Of a DNA stretch of 64,000 bases, positions 1-12,900 are shown piece after piece. The stretch lies in NCBI GenBank assembly GCA_934045905.1, contig OW203763.1, positions 47,237,494 through 47,301,493 on the forward strand, in the 5' to 3' direction. Within the stretch, counting starts at the first letter, position 1; every line of letters begins with the position of its first letter. Both the position numbers and the translations under genes were made by a program. Source of the DNA: Leuctra nigra. Its lineage: Eukaryota > Arthropoda > Insecta > Plecoptera > Leuctridae. Under the pieces are notes generated by a model that worked only from the letters and a program-made list of their open reading frames with translations, was not told where the DNA came from and made no database searches.

Positions 1-2
1 AG

Positions 3-421
3 ATGTAAATCGTAACGAGTTCAGTAGAAGTTATAATTATATCGCGAAATAACAGAAATTGATGCTTACCTCAGTGTCAACAATCAAATACAATCGGCAT
101 ATTTCATTTCAGCACACATTCATTCAAATTCTTGTGAAAACGAGTTGTCTATTCACCAAAAGCAGCATTTGACAGATTGCAATTGTTTGAACGAGGCGTC
201 AAGAAAAATGAGTGTTCAGAAGGCCGTGAGAAAAACAATTGCAAACTGTCAAATGGTGGTTTTTGGTGAATAGACATCTCGTTTTCACAAGAATTTGAAT
301 GAATGTGTGCTGTAATGAAATAAGCCGATTGTATTTGATTGTTGACACTAATGTATTCATCAATTTCTGTTATTTCGCGATATAATTATAACTTTTACTG
401 AACTCGTTATACGATTGACAT
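3..421. repeat. Foldback inverted repeat, arms about 185 bp
   Basis: Bases 3-190 are the near-perfect reverse complement of 236-421, with a loop of about 45 bases. The outer ends read ATGTAAATCGTA and its complement, and the inner part CACCAAAA is mirrored by TTTTGGTG. There is no coding potential. It is probably a foldback MITE; the family is not recognised and no target duplication was found. Confidence 0.85.
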
Positions 422-927
422 ATAAGTGATTTGCCTGCACACACCCTGTGCGCATGAGCAGAAATACTCGTTGGAGGAGATGTTAATTTTTTCCGCTAGG
501 TGTCGTTTTGCAACTTTTAGTGTCGAATACAACCTCTGGTATGACCTCAAAGTGAAAAACATGATTTTAAGTATTATTTCATTGTATGTTTTAAAAAATG
601 TATATATTTTTTATTGTTAGTCATTGGTTATTCAAAAGTGATCAGCAAAATCTGTTTTTCATCACCCCTGAACAATTTTCAAAATGGCACTTACAACTTG
701 TAGGTTGTATGTTGAAAGTATGAATTATTCAAATGTTAAGAAGAAACATAGTTAATATCGTCATTCCAATAAGCGAAGAGCCTAATCTAAAGTGCAGTGT
801 ACAGTAAAGAGTTTTCTACAGGAACCTTCGTTTGCATGTTGTACGAACTGTGAAAGTTGTGTAACAAACATGTTTGTGCAGAAGAGAAAGAGCATGCTAC
901 AAGAGTAACATTCAATGTGTATGTAAG
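422..927. other. No gene seen
   Basis: AT-rich sequence between two foldback repeats. The only open frame is short and unrecognised. It lies beyond Rab27 exon 3 on the minus strand, so it is probably Rab27 intron. Confidence 0.5.
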
Positions 928-1185
928 CAGCGATCATAGACTACACGGATAGTTCAAGCTATTGTTTCAATCTTCAGCGGTTTTTCTCAATCGGTCCATT
1001 TTATTTGCATCCCGCCAAAGGTTTTACATCCAACCGATAGACACCAGCACAATTAGCGCAGATAATACGGCTGCTTGTGCTGGTGCCTATCGGTTGGATG
1101 CAATTAAAATAGACTGATTGAGATAAAAAAAAACGCCGAGCATTTAAACAATAGCTTGAACTAGCCTTGTAGTCGATGATCGCTG
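928..1185. repeat. Foldback inverted repeat, about 110-bp arms
   Basis: The left arm starts CAGCGATCAT and the right arm ends ATGATCGCTG. Inside, the segments AGTTCAAGCTATTG, CATCCAACCGATAG and CACCAGCACAA are each mirrored. The centre is near 1065. No coding potential; it looks like a hairpin MITE. Confidence 0.8.
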
Positions 1186-1594
1186 ATGTTAGCTAGATGT
1201 TGGGGCTGTTGTTACATTCGACAATATGCCAACGAATTTTCCCCAGAACACAACAAATCCCGTAACAGTACTCGAATTGGAATTCGCTGAGAAGAAAAGT
1301 AAGAAAGAAATCCCATAAAAATCAGAATCTATAAGAATTTCTTAACAATTAGAGGTAGTATTAACTGTCATTTAATTATATTAAATGAGCAATTAATTTC
1401 AGTGTGCAGATAATAGATATGTAAGAAAGTAAGGAAAATCCAAGAGGATAAAATAAAAGCTAAATTACATACTACATTAAGGCTAAGTACCAGTTGGGGT
1501 TCAAACAAAAATGTCAGAAAACCAAATCCTCTTCTAGAAAAAAAATGTCTTGGCATACTACAGATGATTGAGGGTGTAATAGAAATTCACTCGA
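1186..1594. other. No gene seen
   Basis: AT-rich sequence with no recognisable protein, RNA or repeat structure. Confidence 0.45.
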
Positions 1595-2898
1595 AATTCA
1601 TAGAACGGTATTTGAACGAAACAGATTGGCTGCTGGTCCAGGTTCATTGACAATCTATCCTTGTTATTATCAATGAAATATGAGCTCACCTACTAGAGGT
1701 AGATGACGAGTAAGTATTCATAGTTTGCACGAGCGTCTTTTGTTTTACATCAACAATGTAAAAAAGTATATTTTCGGCCATATTGGTGAAAGTTGTCAAG
1801 TCGATTTAAACTAATTATCGGTTATAGTCAAAGATAGTTTGTAAATAAGTGGTTTTATACCTATAAGAACTTCTTCTGCTGCCTACTAGGAAAATGCTCA
1901 GTGTAACGCGTTGGTGAGCGAGCACGGGGACGTGCAATTTCTCGAACTGGAAATGCGTACACAAGCACAGAAAACATAAACATCCATATTGAATTGAAAT
2001 ATGATCACTCAATTAACACAACATGTTATTATGCTTTTCATTGAAACTTGAAAATAACATCTAAGCATCCTGGTAAATATAGCAATCAGATGCAATTCAA
2101 TTGGCACTGGAAAACATTCATTTTGATACTTCATTACTGACAGATATTAAAAATGTTAATAAGTTCATACGTTCTTAACTGATTGGGATGAAATTTTGTA
2201 AAATAAGAGACAATGTTGGTCTTAATGATCATGCAAAATATGAGTTTGATCTGAATTATCGAAGACCGTTTTCATTTTTCAGCCTATCAGGAGATATTTA
2301 TTTAAATTTTAACCAATGAATGGATTTTAAAAAAATTATGGTCTGCAAACAGAGAAGGTTGGTTTTACATGTGTGCAAAATTTCAGCTCGATCAAAGAAA
2401 AACTCTGACCTGTATAGCCAAAATATGAATTTGATCAGATTTATCGAAGACCATTTTCACTTTTCAGCCTATCAGGAGATGTTTATTTAAATTTTAACCA
2501 ATGAATGGATTACAAAGAAAATTGGGGTCAGCAAACAGAAAAGGTTGTCTCTACATGTGTGCAAAATTTCAGCTCGATCGAAAAAAAAACTCTGACCTGT
2601 ACAGCCTCACCCAACAGAAAAAAAAAAAACAAAACAAAACAAAAAAAAAAACAGAGGTCCGTGCCAAATGAGACAAAAGGAGACGCTCGCTTCGCTCGCT
2701 CAACAATTGCACAGGTACACCATAAATAATATCAAAAAATACTGAAAAACAGATTGATAGCCGTTCTGACATGTATCACCAAGATGGCCGCGCAACAATG
2801 AGATGACGTCACGTGCAAAGCATGAATAGACTTCATCATATGATGCCATCACATATTTGTCAGACAATCCATTTCCTTCAAATACCGTTTTATGAATT
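1595..2898. mobile_element. Non-autonomous element, CGGTATTTGAA family (1.3 kb copy)
   Basis: The left end reads AATTCATAGAACGGTATTTG and the right end, reverse-complemented, AATTCATAAAACGGTATTTG. Together they make an inverted terminus of about 34 bp. The left subterminal part (GATTGGCTGCTGG, CATTGACAATC, CTTGTTATTATCAATGAAAT) is shared with shorter copies at 8961-9177 and 21043-21233. No transposase is visible inside. The superfamily is not determined. Confidence 0.65.
2234..2606. repeat. Tandem duplication, two copies of about 185 bp
   Basis: The block beginning CAAAATATGA at 2234 recurs at 2419. Both copies contain AGCCTATCAGGAGAT, TTTAACCAATGAATGGAT, CAAAATTTCAGCTCGATC and CTCTGACCTGTA in the same order with small differences. 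A related diverged copy occurs near 24290-24440, so this is a dispersed repeat duplicated locally. An A-rich tract follows at about 2617-2652. Confidence 0.75.
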
Positions 2899-3183
2899 GT
2901 CGATTGTACCTGTTGTTTGTTATTTAATATAATTGAGTGAAGATTTTGGTTTTGGACAATAATTCTTTAAATTTGAACCTATATGAAAGCATTTCCCCTT
3001 GGATTACATTACAATGTAATTTGTGAAGGCAAATATATATTATTCACAGAATATTAAAGTGCTTTAATTGCACACCATTTTTGGATCACTTGCTCTCTAC
3101 ATCCACGATGAGTGATTGTGCAATAATATGTGATTAAATTATACTAAGGCACAATAACAAATAGTTATTGTTTATTTATACAT

Positions 3184-3190
<7 letters not shown>

Positions 3191-3218
<28 letters not shown>
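3191..3218. repeat. (TA)n microsatellite
   Basis: Fourteen uninterrupted TA units. A second TA run lies at about 3517-3541, at the edge of the neighbouring foldback repeat. Confidence 0.9.
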
Positions 3219-3221
<3 letters not shown>

Positions 3222-3357
3222 GCAGCGGCTGTGTTCCAATATAAGCTGCGTTAGCAACTTACCGATTATTTCAGAAGACCTTGAATTTCATCCACGTTTG
3301 ACAACTGACCAACTTCATTCGACTTGGATTTCTCATAAGCAGATGAATGCGCATATG

Positions 3358-3509
3358 TATGAAATATGGTTTTTACTGATTCCCTCAGTTAGGTGAATAA
3401 ATACCAACTGCAATGTGAAAAGATTTTCTTCGAGTGGGACTGGAAAATCTTTTCACATTGCAGTTGGTATTTATTAACATTCACCTAACTGAGGGAATCA
3501 GTAAAAACC

Positions 3510-3520
<11 letters not shown>
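3358..3520. repeat. Foldback repeat flanked by TA microsatellites
   Basis: The left arm (GAAATATGGTTTTTACTGAT, CCCTCAGTTAGGTGAA, CCAACTGCAATGTGAAAAGA) is mirrored almost perfectly by 3440-3520 with a tiny loop. A third, partial copy of the arm follows the second TA run at about 3567-3620. Hairpin MITE or palindrome with partial duplication. Confidence 0.8.
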
Positions 3521-3542
<22 letters not shown>

Positions 3543-3809
3543 GAAAATATGTCTTTACCTTTTGACCTAGGTTTTCCCACTCGAGGAAAATCTTTTCATA
3601 TTGCAGTTGGTATTTATATATATAAATGTATGTATATTAAATGGTACTTGACCCTAATTAATAGGTATGTAAGAAGAAAATATACTAATCTCAAAATATG
3701 AAGGCGAAAACAGAGCAAACAGAATGGTTGACTTTATCCCCCTTGGTATCCCAATTCGAGTACTGCCCTTCTTAAAGTCAATAAAGTGCACATTAATTGT
3801 TAATGTTAC

Positions 3810-3924
3810 CCTTAATTGTTCCAGCCAATTCCTTATCTCCACAAATGACTGCTCACTTGTCAAGTCAAATAGGAGCAAGAAGCCCATAGCATCTCTGTAG
3901 AATGCAGTGGTAAGACTACGAAAT
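3810..3924 (-). CDS. Rab27: Rab27 coding exon 3
   Basis: On the minus strand, acceptor CATAG precedes the exon and donor GTAACA follows AGG. The 115 bases supply one base to complete the Arg codon split after exon 2, then 38 codons running from [15 protein letters not shown] to RNWLEQLR. This covers the end of switch II and the alpha2/beta4/alpha3 region and closely matches Rab27A/B. The donor is non-consensus at +4. The following exon, expected to begin with an HAYCE-like segment, was not found between 1 and 3809. Confidence 0.92.
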
Positions 3925-6900
3925 CTATGGCATAAGAGTGAAGTAATGCAATCACCAAACAAAATGCAGTCACTAGCATTAGTCAACTTGGAGCCACTAG
4001 AAGTAAGTGTAGTGCTAAAGGGAAAACATTCTGTACAAGCTCGCTCGTATAATGATATTTTTATATTAGGTTACACTGTTCTGCAGCTAGGCTTATATTG
4101 ACGGACAAATGATTATGCAGATTATGAGAATGATTTTTTTGTATGGCGTTACAGGACTTACAGTACTACTGCCGCCTCAACAACTTTTTACTCTTTGACG
4201 ATGCGCCATTATAGGAGGTGAAGTTGGTTGAGGATTCGTAACTAGTGATGTCAAGGGAGTGAGTAGTTAGCTCCCTGCGCCCTGCTGGGTTAACGTCCTA
4301 TAAGACGGTGTAACGCCTGTCGAGAGACTGATAACAGGTGGAGGGAGGTCGTCACACTAACTCCCAAACACCCCAGTCTCTCTGGCCCAACGCAAGCCAC
4401 TAGCAAGCCAGAGTTGAATGGTCACCCATCCAACCGCTGACCGCGCTCAATGTTGCTTAACCTTGGTGATCTGACGAGAACCGAGGTGTCCAATACACCA
4501 GATTGGGAATGATTGTATTAATCGTAAATATTTCATACAGAAACGTAGGTGTATTTATTATTTTATGCGCACAGTTATATTAGGTTATCTTCAAAAAATG
4601 TATTTGTTTTATTTGTGTCGTTCTCTGTCTAAGTAATAATGTAACTGGAACCAATATAAAAAAGCATTAATACGAGCATTTGTAATTTTTTATGCATTTA
4701 ACTAATTGCACTAGTGCATTCAGTCAGCTGCAAGATAAAGTGTTGCTTTAAGTAGTAACACAATGCATCAGTTATTATTTACTCCAATAGCAGAGTTAAC
4801 TTTCCAAGCATATAGGTAATGATGCAGCTTCCATAGCTAACTACTCTGTATTCTCTACTCTTTAGTAAATTGGGGGAAAGTGTAAGAAAATCCAAAGTCC
4901 ATTTTTGCAGTTTTCAGATATTTGACATGGAACACTTCAATTGGAAAAGTAAACACACTGAAAAAAACGCACAAGTTACAAAAAAAGTGAAAAGTTATGC
5001 ACTGTGAATTAGGATATTTTAAAATTGTAAAAATATGTTGTTAAAAAGAGTGTATTCGAATTATGTACCTATAGTGGGAAATTGCTCTCAAGTCAAAATG
5101 GCAAAATGTGACTACGAACTTTTAAACTGGCCCTCCAATTACTCGAGGCATTTTCAACTGGCTACACTTGAGCTTGCACTCAGTGCCATCAACTGGGACA
5201 GTGCAAGTGAAATGTTTGATCGTATAGAATTTCTATTTCTTGACTGGTATGTTTAACGTTACACTGTTATGCAACTGGCTAATGGCAATGGAGAAATGAT
5301 TATGAAGATCACGGGGAGATGATATGGAGTAGAGGAGTTGGTTCAGAACTACTAACACCTCTAGAGGGACAGTGGGGAATTGTACTTGGGAACTCCGGAG
5401 TGAAAAGCCAACTTTAAGGTGATGCGAGTGCTCGGCCGTTTTAGCAAATTGAGAGAGAAAAATTGTTTCATAAGTGGGTGTAACTTTAATAGGAAGTTCA
5501 CATGATCAGTCTAGTCTGATTGTATATAAGTAGCACTTTTTCATTTTTACGTCGTGCCTTCTTAATTAGGCGCCAGTTATTCAACAAAACCGCGCAAAAC
5601 TATGATATTTCCGATACGATTGGACCAAACCTGTTAACCAATTGATCTTAAATTTTAATCATGATTAGGTTAGATAAAAGACAAACTTAGGGTTATCACT
5701 TGGCATATTTTTTTAATTAAATTTCATACGACACCCAGCGAGATAAGAAAATATACAATTTTTCACCAAAAATCGACAAATTAAATTACTAATTGTAATT
5801 AACAAAGCAAAAACTTAAAAATATACCAAGTGATAACCATAAGTTTGTCTTTTATCTAATCATGATTAAAATTTCAAATAATTTCGTAAACCCAATTTGT
5901 CTACAATCATATCCAAAAAAGGGTCTGCAACAAGTGGCAAAATCGCTCGCGCTTGCAGCACCGTAATGGGAGAGACAAGAGTTGGCCAGTGGAGTGAATT
6001 ATTACGAGTATTCTGCCTTCCGAGGCTGGGCAATGAACACTCAGGGCTAACTCAGTGAATGCCAATTGAAATCACCTTCAGCCTCATGCTGAAAAGAAGT
6101 TGTGTCCGCAAGTAGATATTTGTGGATGCCAGTCCTCAACACCACAAGACCGTGAGCTAATAAATCTAGTTGACTCTGGGCACTTGCGTTGATAAGTCTG
6201 AACATTCTTTTGAACATGAGGCTGCATGTCTTCACAAAATGAAGTGACATGACAGAGGCTCATTGTGACCTAGAATTATTACATTGTTCTTCACTGATAG
6301 AGATTTACATTCTACCATAATCAATAAACAAAAGTTGAAGATTATGACCCTCTTTGATCTTGTTCACACTGTGTTGTAATGGAATCCTACAGAAACATGA
6401 CTGACTGTGTTGGCAAGGCTTTTACTTGTTTGTGGTCAGTGTTTGGTAGCTATAAGATAATATGGAGGACATCCAGTGGAATCAAGATGGTATGAAGAAA
6501 AGTTCCATGTGAAAATAAGCAGCCCACTTGGGATCAAGACCACTCACTAGCTGGACGAGAGCTCTACCAAAGAGTTATCCGGTCAGACGGATAAAAACTG
6601 TGGTCTGCCCTATAATAACGTGGGGCCTATATTAACATATAATTTGGTTTTGTCCAATTTCTGGTGAGAAATGGTGGTTTCTGGTCTGGTTTTAGTTAGA
6701 AAAGGTAGTGTCATGAAAGGAAATTCTTCAAGGAAAATTGATACCTAACTTTACAAAAAACATAGCTGGCACTTACTTGGGGGCTGGTGGGCTTAGCCTC
6801 AGAAATGACCCGCAGGAAATTATTAAATTTTCGATTTCGAAGTACCTACGGTTTTCAAGCATTTATATAATGCAATTTTGTAAGGCAATGGACAATTCCC

Positions 6901-9900
6901 CTAGAAATTTGCTTACTAAAGTTTGATCAAACTAGAAAAGTGCCATGAAAACTGTTGAGTTCATCTCAAGTAGAATGAACAATGCACAATAACGCAACAC
7001 AAGAGTCTCAAACTAAAGAAACATTATTTCAAAGGGGTCCGCTAGGCCCCATCATAAAAATTTAATTCCACACCCTTATTTACAATTTCAATTTGTCTAT
7101 TTTCTTCTACCGACATTTAACTCCTTTTCAGTGAGCTATTTTCTAACTCGCCTAACTTACATTCACACTTGCAATACACACTTGTGTTCAGAAGTGTAGG
7201 TAACAAACACATTTGACCTCTCCAATGGGATACTTTAAATCTCAAGAACAAGAAGACAAAGATGTAATAGCAAAGATCACAAGTTACTTCATATCATTCT
7301 GGAGTGGCTATTCTAACACATGCAAAATATCATGCCCTAATAGTAGTTATTGGGTGATTATTGCTTTTGATTTTTAAGAAATAAATGCTGTTAAGTATTG
7401 TGTTCTTACGCATTCAGTGTAAGTTAGCATGTACCATACGTAAAGAGCATGAAGAACTACGAAAGGTTTAGCGATTCGTAAGCCATATTTATATTCAATT
7501 TTAACACGATGTAAAGAGCAATCTAATTTAATACAGATCATTCATTGATAAAAAAAATACTAAATCTCACTTTAATACCTAGATATGATATGCCATGACA
7601 AAAAAACTTTGTTTTGAAGACTTGCTTGTTTCTTTTCAATTCTTAGGAATCGACTGCAATTGTAGGTAGGTAAATTCAATTGAATATATTACTTAATATT
7701 GTCATAAATTTGAACCACTCACATAATTAAAAATTTTATATTAGTGCGCATATTGATACAATAAGCACTCAATATTATTCCATATCATTCAAACTACAAC
7801 ATTATTCAGTCGACCTAAGAAAAATTACATTGGCTTAAAAATACAATTTGTGTGTGTACCCAAACTGGAAGTAAAGGTAACAATCCACAATTTTCACAAT
7901 TGAGTCAAGTTTAGGAACAAAATGTCAAGTATATTTATTTTGTCATTTAAGTGGTGGTCTTATTTCTACAAATGGACTCAGAAATAGCATGCAAATATTA
8001 CTCAATTTTTATTAGGTAAGTTGAATGGTTCAAAAGTTATGTAGATTTTTAAAGTACCAAATCACAAGAATTTACCTCTGGGTAGTCGAATCTTAAAAGC
8101 TGTAGGGGAGACTGAGGTACAGTGGGCCAATATTTACTAATCATTTTATTGTGATCAGAAACTGTTACTAACTGTGTAACTGTGTTGTGAAACTGAAGGG
8201 AAACTGTTTTAAAAAATATGCATCCTCAATCTTTTTGGAACCCAAATTAAGTTTCATTTTCTTGTAAAGTTCGAGGTTTACCTTAAAATGTGTTCCAGTA
8301 CATAGTGGCCAACCGTGCCACAGTGGTAGGAGCAATGGCCAAGGTATATGGGGTAAACTACAATACAACACATTATTTCTGTACCTCGGAGGTAGAAGGC
8401 TGTAAGTTCTATGATTCTTGAGGTGAGCTCAAAAACCAGAAGTCTGCTTTCATCCAATCAAATTAAATTGTAATTGTGACATGAGTCACCGAGTAAGAGA
8501 ATACTTCAATATAACTGTCTTTGTTAACCTCAGTCAAATGGCAATTAATAGAGCTTGATTACCTACGTCATTCCAAATAGGAATGGGGAAATGTTTTGAG
8601 AATATCGATATATCGATATATTGATATTTGAAATTTCCGATATTGTATCAAGCGATATATCGTGTCCAGTGTATCGATACAAAATATCGATATATCGTCG
8701 TAAACATATCAATATATCGGTATTTTCATCACTAAAATTTAAAATAGGATGACAAAACCCCACTTATTCCCTCTTTTGTGACGTCATATGTATACTAGGG
8801 CTGGGAAAAACTGATCAGTTTAGTAAACGTTTAAGGGTCATTTTCAAAAATGTTGTAGATTTGCGACCCACCACTTTCGTAATTTTTTACTTGCTTAATT
8901 TAGCAAATTTAGGCCATCCCTTACTTGCAAATTATTTTGTGTATATATTTGAGCAGCAATGTACACTCCCCCAAATAATAAACGGTACTTGGTACAAAAC
9001 GTATTGGCTGCTGGGCCGGTTCATTGACAATCAATCCTTGTTATTATCAATGAAATCAGAGCTCACCTAAAAGAGTTAGATAATGCGTTAGCACTGACTT
9101 CATGGGATGATGCTATCAAACCTTAATCAGTCAATTCATTTTCTTTCGAGTACCGTTTATTATTTGGGGGAGTGTACCTAAAAATTGCAAACTTTTTAAG
9201 CCTTTCTATGATTTTTCGATACTTGAAGTGTTGAAAACACGGATTTCCCTATGTCCCAGCTCCTGTATCCTAAGAAAACAAGGTTTATTTCAATAACAGC
9301 TGATTTTTTTTATTAATGTGTTGACTGGTCATTAAAAAACTATAGCAATTCATCTTTCTTTTTACATGACAATATAAATATACAATATTATATTTCAGCT
9401 AGATATTATGAGTATCAGGTGTGTCCCACGAATGTTGTCCTTATTGTAACGTCCTTTTTGTAACGTGGATTTCTAGGGATATTAATTTTTATTAATTTCG
9501 CGTTGATAGTGAAGTTTCATTATCAATATGTTTCCTCCATCACACTATATCAAATTTTTTTCCTGGTGCTTCTCCATTTTCAACACAGAGTCATGAAGAA
9601 CTTCTGTGCTGGAGTGTATTTCATCACCGTCCACTTTGTAACGGATGAAAGTATATGAAATCCTTCAATATTTTATTTAATAATTCATAATATTGCACAT
9701 TTGCTTAGCATGTTTGCAATGCAATCCTCAAAATTAAATTCTTAGATTCTATGCTTTTGCTAGGAATTTTGCAAGTAACTTTTGTCCATTAACAAGTCCA
9801 CTTTGTAACGTTCTACTTTATAAAAGTGGACAAATTTGGATAAATTATGGAGCAAATGCATTAAAATAAGTCGGAGACATATTCAGAATGCAGGTTTTAA

Positions 9901-12900
9901 AGTTCAGACAAGTCTTGATGTGTTTGCACAAGTTTAAAAATTTTTCAACTTTGTGACAGTCAATTTCGTATCGAAATGTCCATTTTGTAACACATGTCCA
10001 CTTTGTAACGCAAATGAAAGTGGTGAATTTTTGTAGGTAATAAAATGAATATCAGAATAAAGTGAATTAAATTAGTTAAACCAAGGTCAAATTAATTAGA
10101 AATGCACCATATAATTGTTATCACTTACTCATTCCCTCCATTATTTAACTTTTTAGTTTTCGTTACAAAAAGGACAATTTGAGTGTTTGGATTTTTTAAA
10201 TTAATATCTTTTTAAAAAGTTCGCTGCTGAATGTTGTTTCATGCAGTATTACATACTAACATGCTACACCGACAAATTGCATTTAAATTAATATTTTTTT
10301 AAAATAAAAAGAGTATCCAATCTACAACATTTTTGAAAATGACCCTTAAACGCTCTCAAAATGTCCGTTTAAACGTTTAAACATTTACTGAGCATATAAA
10401 TGATACTAAGGATATTTATTGCCTCTCCCCCTGTGCAACCACTTTCAAGACCATGTGTCATTCTTTAGAGCTTCTCAACACTTGTTGATATTACAAGCAC
10501 TCCCGCATCTCGACTGATCTCTTGACTGATATAAATATATCCAATTACGCATGACGTGTGATTTCCAGTCTTTCCATTCTACTATGCTCATTGTGAAGAT
10601 ATGAACTTTCTTCATATTCCCAGAGGCTATGTCGCCAGCAAAAAATAATGAACACCCACCCCCTGACCCATTAAATTGGAACCAGCGGATAGATGATTAT
10701 TATTATTATTATGTTGAATGGCATTTAGCTTCAGCCTTGCAGTGACTTAGGGGTGGCCGTGAGATAGTAGCTAGAGGGGGAGGGGTAAAAGCATAACAGC
10801 TGATCGCAGTATTCTGATGAAATGACATCAAAATAAGTAGACAAAACAAGAGGTGTTTGGTATTATTTGATACAGTTTTGAGTATTACAAAATTTCAACA
10901 CTTTTTGCGATTAAACGTTTACCAACGTTTAAACGCGAGCTTGACAGTTAAACGTTTAAACGTCCCACCCCTAATGTATACATTGACTCGAATGGATGTA
11001 TCGTATCGATATATCGATATATCGGATCGTGTAGTATCGATACAGAATATCGATATATTTTGCTTTGCCCATTCCTATTACAAAAGTGTGCAATGCAAAA
11101 TCTAGATTTCTTGATGCAAAATCGAGAAAGTCCCAACAAAGTCAGTCCTATCGGCGTTTTTCTCTTTCTACTTCGAACTCTTCGAACCATGTCTCTGCAA
11201 AATTATAACTAACTTCTAGTATTATTATATTTCATCATCAAAATACATGATTATCCAATGATTTAAAATTGCTCTGATGCAATTTTGACAGAATTGTGGC
11301 ATGTATTCGGGTTCCTAATGAAATGTGATTACAGCAAATGGCCCACTGTACCCCACATAGTGTTTTATTTTTGAATGCAGTTTTCCAATTACATATGTGA
11401 AATAATAGCTCATGCAACTTCTTCTTAATTTGTGCAGAAGACTGCTTCTGCTACCGATGAATATTCCATGACCATTAAACGAAGTATTTTCATAATTGAT
11501 GTATATAAAACTAGTACCTACCTACTACAACATACGCAATATGAATCCTACAACCTACAACCTACAACCTAGCTATACCTACCCATAATTGGGGTTATAT
11601 TACCTAAATAAATTTAAAAAATCAAATTTCAAATATAACCATAATTAAGAAAAATCCAATGCTGGTTTACTGTATGCAGTAGCCCACTAGGCCTCAGTCT
11701 CCCCTACGTGATGCACAAGATTACTGATGCAGTAGCAAATCAGAGAATATAAACAAGACTTTGACGTTGCAGCTTGAGAGTTGTCATAGCAATGATACTT
11801 ACCGCTCCTGCCCAGCCGTGTCCCACAGCTGTAAGTGAATACGTTGACTTCGACCGTGGCTGCGATACATCTGCAACAATATGCAACACTTTACTTTCTG
11901 CCAGTGTCAAGTCCATAGACAGTCCAACTTTAAATTTGTTCATGATAAATCAGTCCATCTTTTCTCATAACTGTTCTGATGGTTGAATTATAGAAATGTA
12001 AGACATGATCTTGGCCGGCCAAGAGACAGATGGGAGGATCAGATACGAGGTGATTTGAAGGCAAGAGGAGTGGAAAACTATGAGATTGTGGAGCAGAAGC
12101 GAAGATGGGAGATAGAATGCATTGCTAGAAAAAGGGGAAGAAGATGTTGTGGATAAGTAGGTAGAGTAAAGGCTGAATTGCTGACTTTAACATTCTTAGA
12201 CATTCTAACAATCTAAGAATGTTAAAGTCAAGTTTAAATTTAAGTAATAGGTTGAGTGTGGCAGCTCACATAAAATTGTTTTAGACTAGGTAATTCAATG
12301 TTCAATTTTTTACCTGCTAAGAAAGGCAAATAATGATATACCTAGGTACAGTAACACCGGGTGGCGCAAAAAAATCACCCTGATTGAGAGGTCACTATAC
12401 TATATCGAAACTATTATCGATTAGATTCTTAAATTTGTACAAATATTAAAAACATTCCAAAATTTAATATGTGAAAGTTTCAAACATATCCATTCATTAG
12501 GAAATAAGTCAAAAATGATTGAAGTTACAGTTGAAAAAACTGATTAAACCAGACGAAATTACCGTGTTTGATGAATTGATTTGGAGTTACTTTGTAGGAA
12601 TGAGGTGAATTCATGTTTATTTATGAATTTCTAAATAAATATATATTTATGTTAAATCTATGCAAATTTGTCTTGGATTATTAAGTGAGTAGGTAGGTAA
12701 ATGTGTGAATTTAATATGAAACTTTTATAGTTAAAGTGATACTCTCATCTTGTAGCAAGTATTTTTTTCCCGATCCGTCGAGCTCCAAACAACACATTCC
12801 TGTCCTTTGTTCTGTCTTACATCCTGTCGCCTGGACCCGGGAGCGACTTCAGCCGTAGCGACACTGACGTCACTGTATAGCCTACCTGCTACTAGCAACC

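Larger units (their letters stand above)
8835..10345. mobile_element. Fourth shell: TTAA-flanked element, 27-bp perfect TIRs
   Basis: GGGTCATTTTCAAAAATGTT at the left end is identical to the reverse complement of the right end for 27 bp. Both sides abut TTAA (8831-8834 and 10346-10349). Excision with one TTAA restores an AAACGTTTAAACG word typical of the enclosing hAT element. TTAA targets are used by piggyBac and Kolobok transposons; no transposase is encoded. Confidence 0.85.
8796..10973. mobile_element. Third shell: hAT-type element with perfect 8-bp TSD
   Basis: The ends are TAGGGCTGGG and CCCACCCCTA. The octamer ATGTATAC occurs exactly at 8788-8795 and at 10974-10981. Runs of GTTTAAACGTTTAAACG mark both subterminal regions. 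The 8-bp duplication and the TAGGG..CCCTA ends are typical of hAT. No hAT transposase is visible. The element interrupts the TAGGAATGGG MITE. Confidence 0.85.
8578..11077. mobile_element. Second shell: TAGGAATGGG-terminated MITE with TATCGATA words
   Basis: The left end TAGGAATGGGGAAATG and the right end (reverse complement TAGGAATGGGCAAAGC) enclose dense ATCGATATATCGATA words at 8608-8725 and 10999-11062. Removing the inner hAT element leaves a MITE of about 314 bp. The flanking octamers ATTCCAAA and TTACAAAA match at only five of eight positions, so the hAT assignment rests on terminus style. Confidence 0.55.
8105..11704. mobile_element. Outer shell of a five-level transposon nest (TA-flanked)
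   Basis: The left end GGGGAGACTGAGGTACAGTG is mirrored at the right end, where the reverse complement reads GGGGAGACTGAGGCCTAGTG. Both ends abut TA (8103-8104 and 11705-11706), as expected for a Tc1/mariner-type insertion. A subterminal copy of the GGCCCACTGTACCCC word lies at about 11340. No transposase of this family remains. Everything from 8578 to 11077 is later insertions. Confidence 0.6.

Noticed and set aside
1..3809. Rab27 exon 4 (HAYCE...NKxDL region)
   Set aside because: The minus strand was scanned for NKxD and SAx motifs with splice signals and none was found, so the exon is presumed outside the window.
4420..4502. Functional 5S rRNA gene
   Set aside because: The first part of 5S is absent, the rest is diverged, and a non-5S body is attached.
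5035..5256. 73-codon frame in a Rab27 intron
   Set aside because: No domain recognised, no splice partners, and length is compatible with chance. A real unknown exon cannot be excluded.
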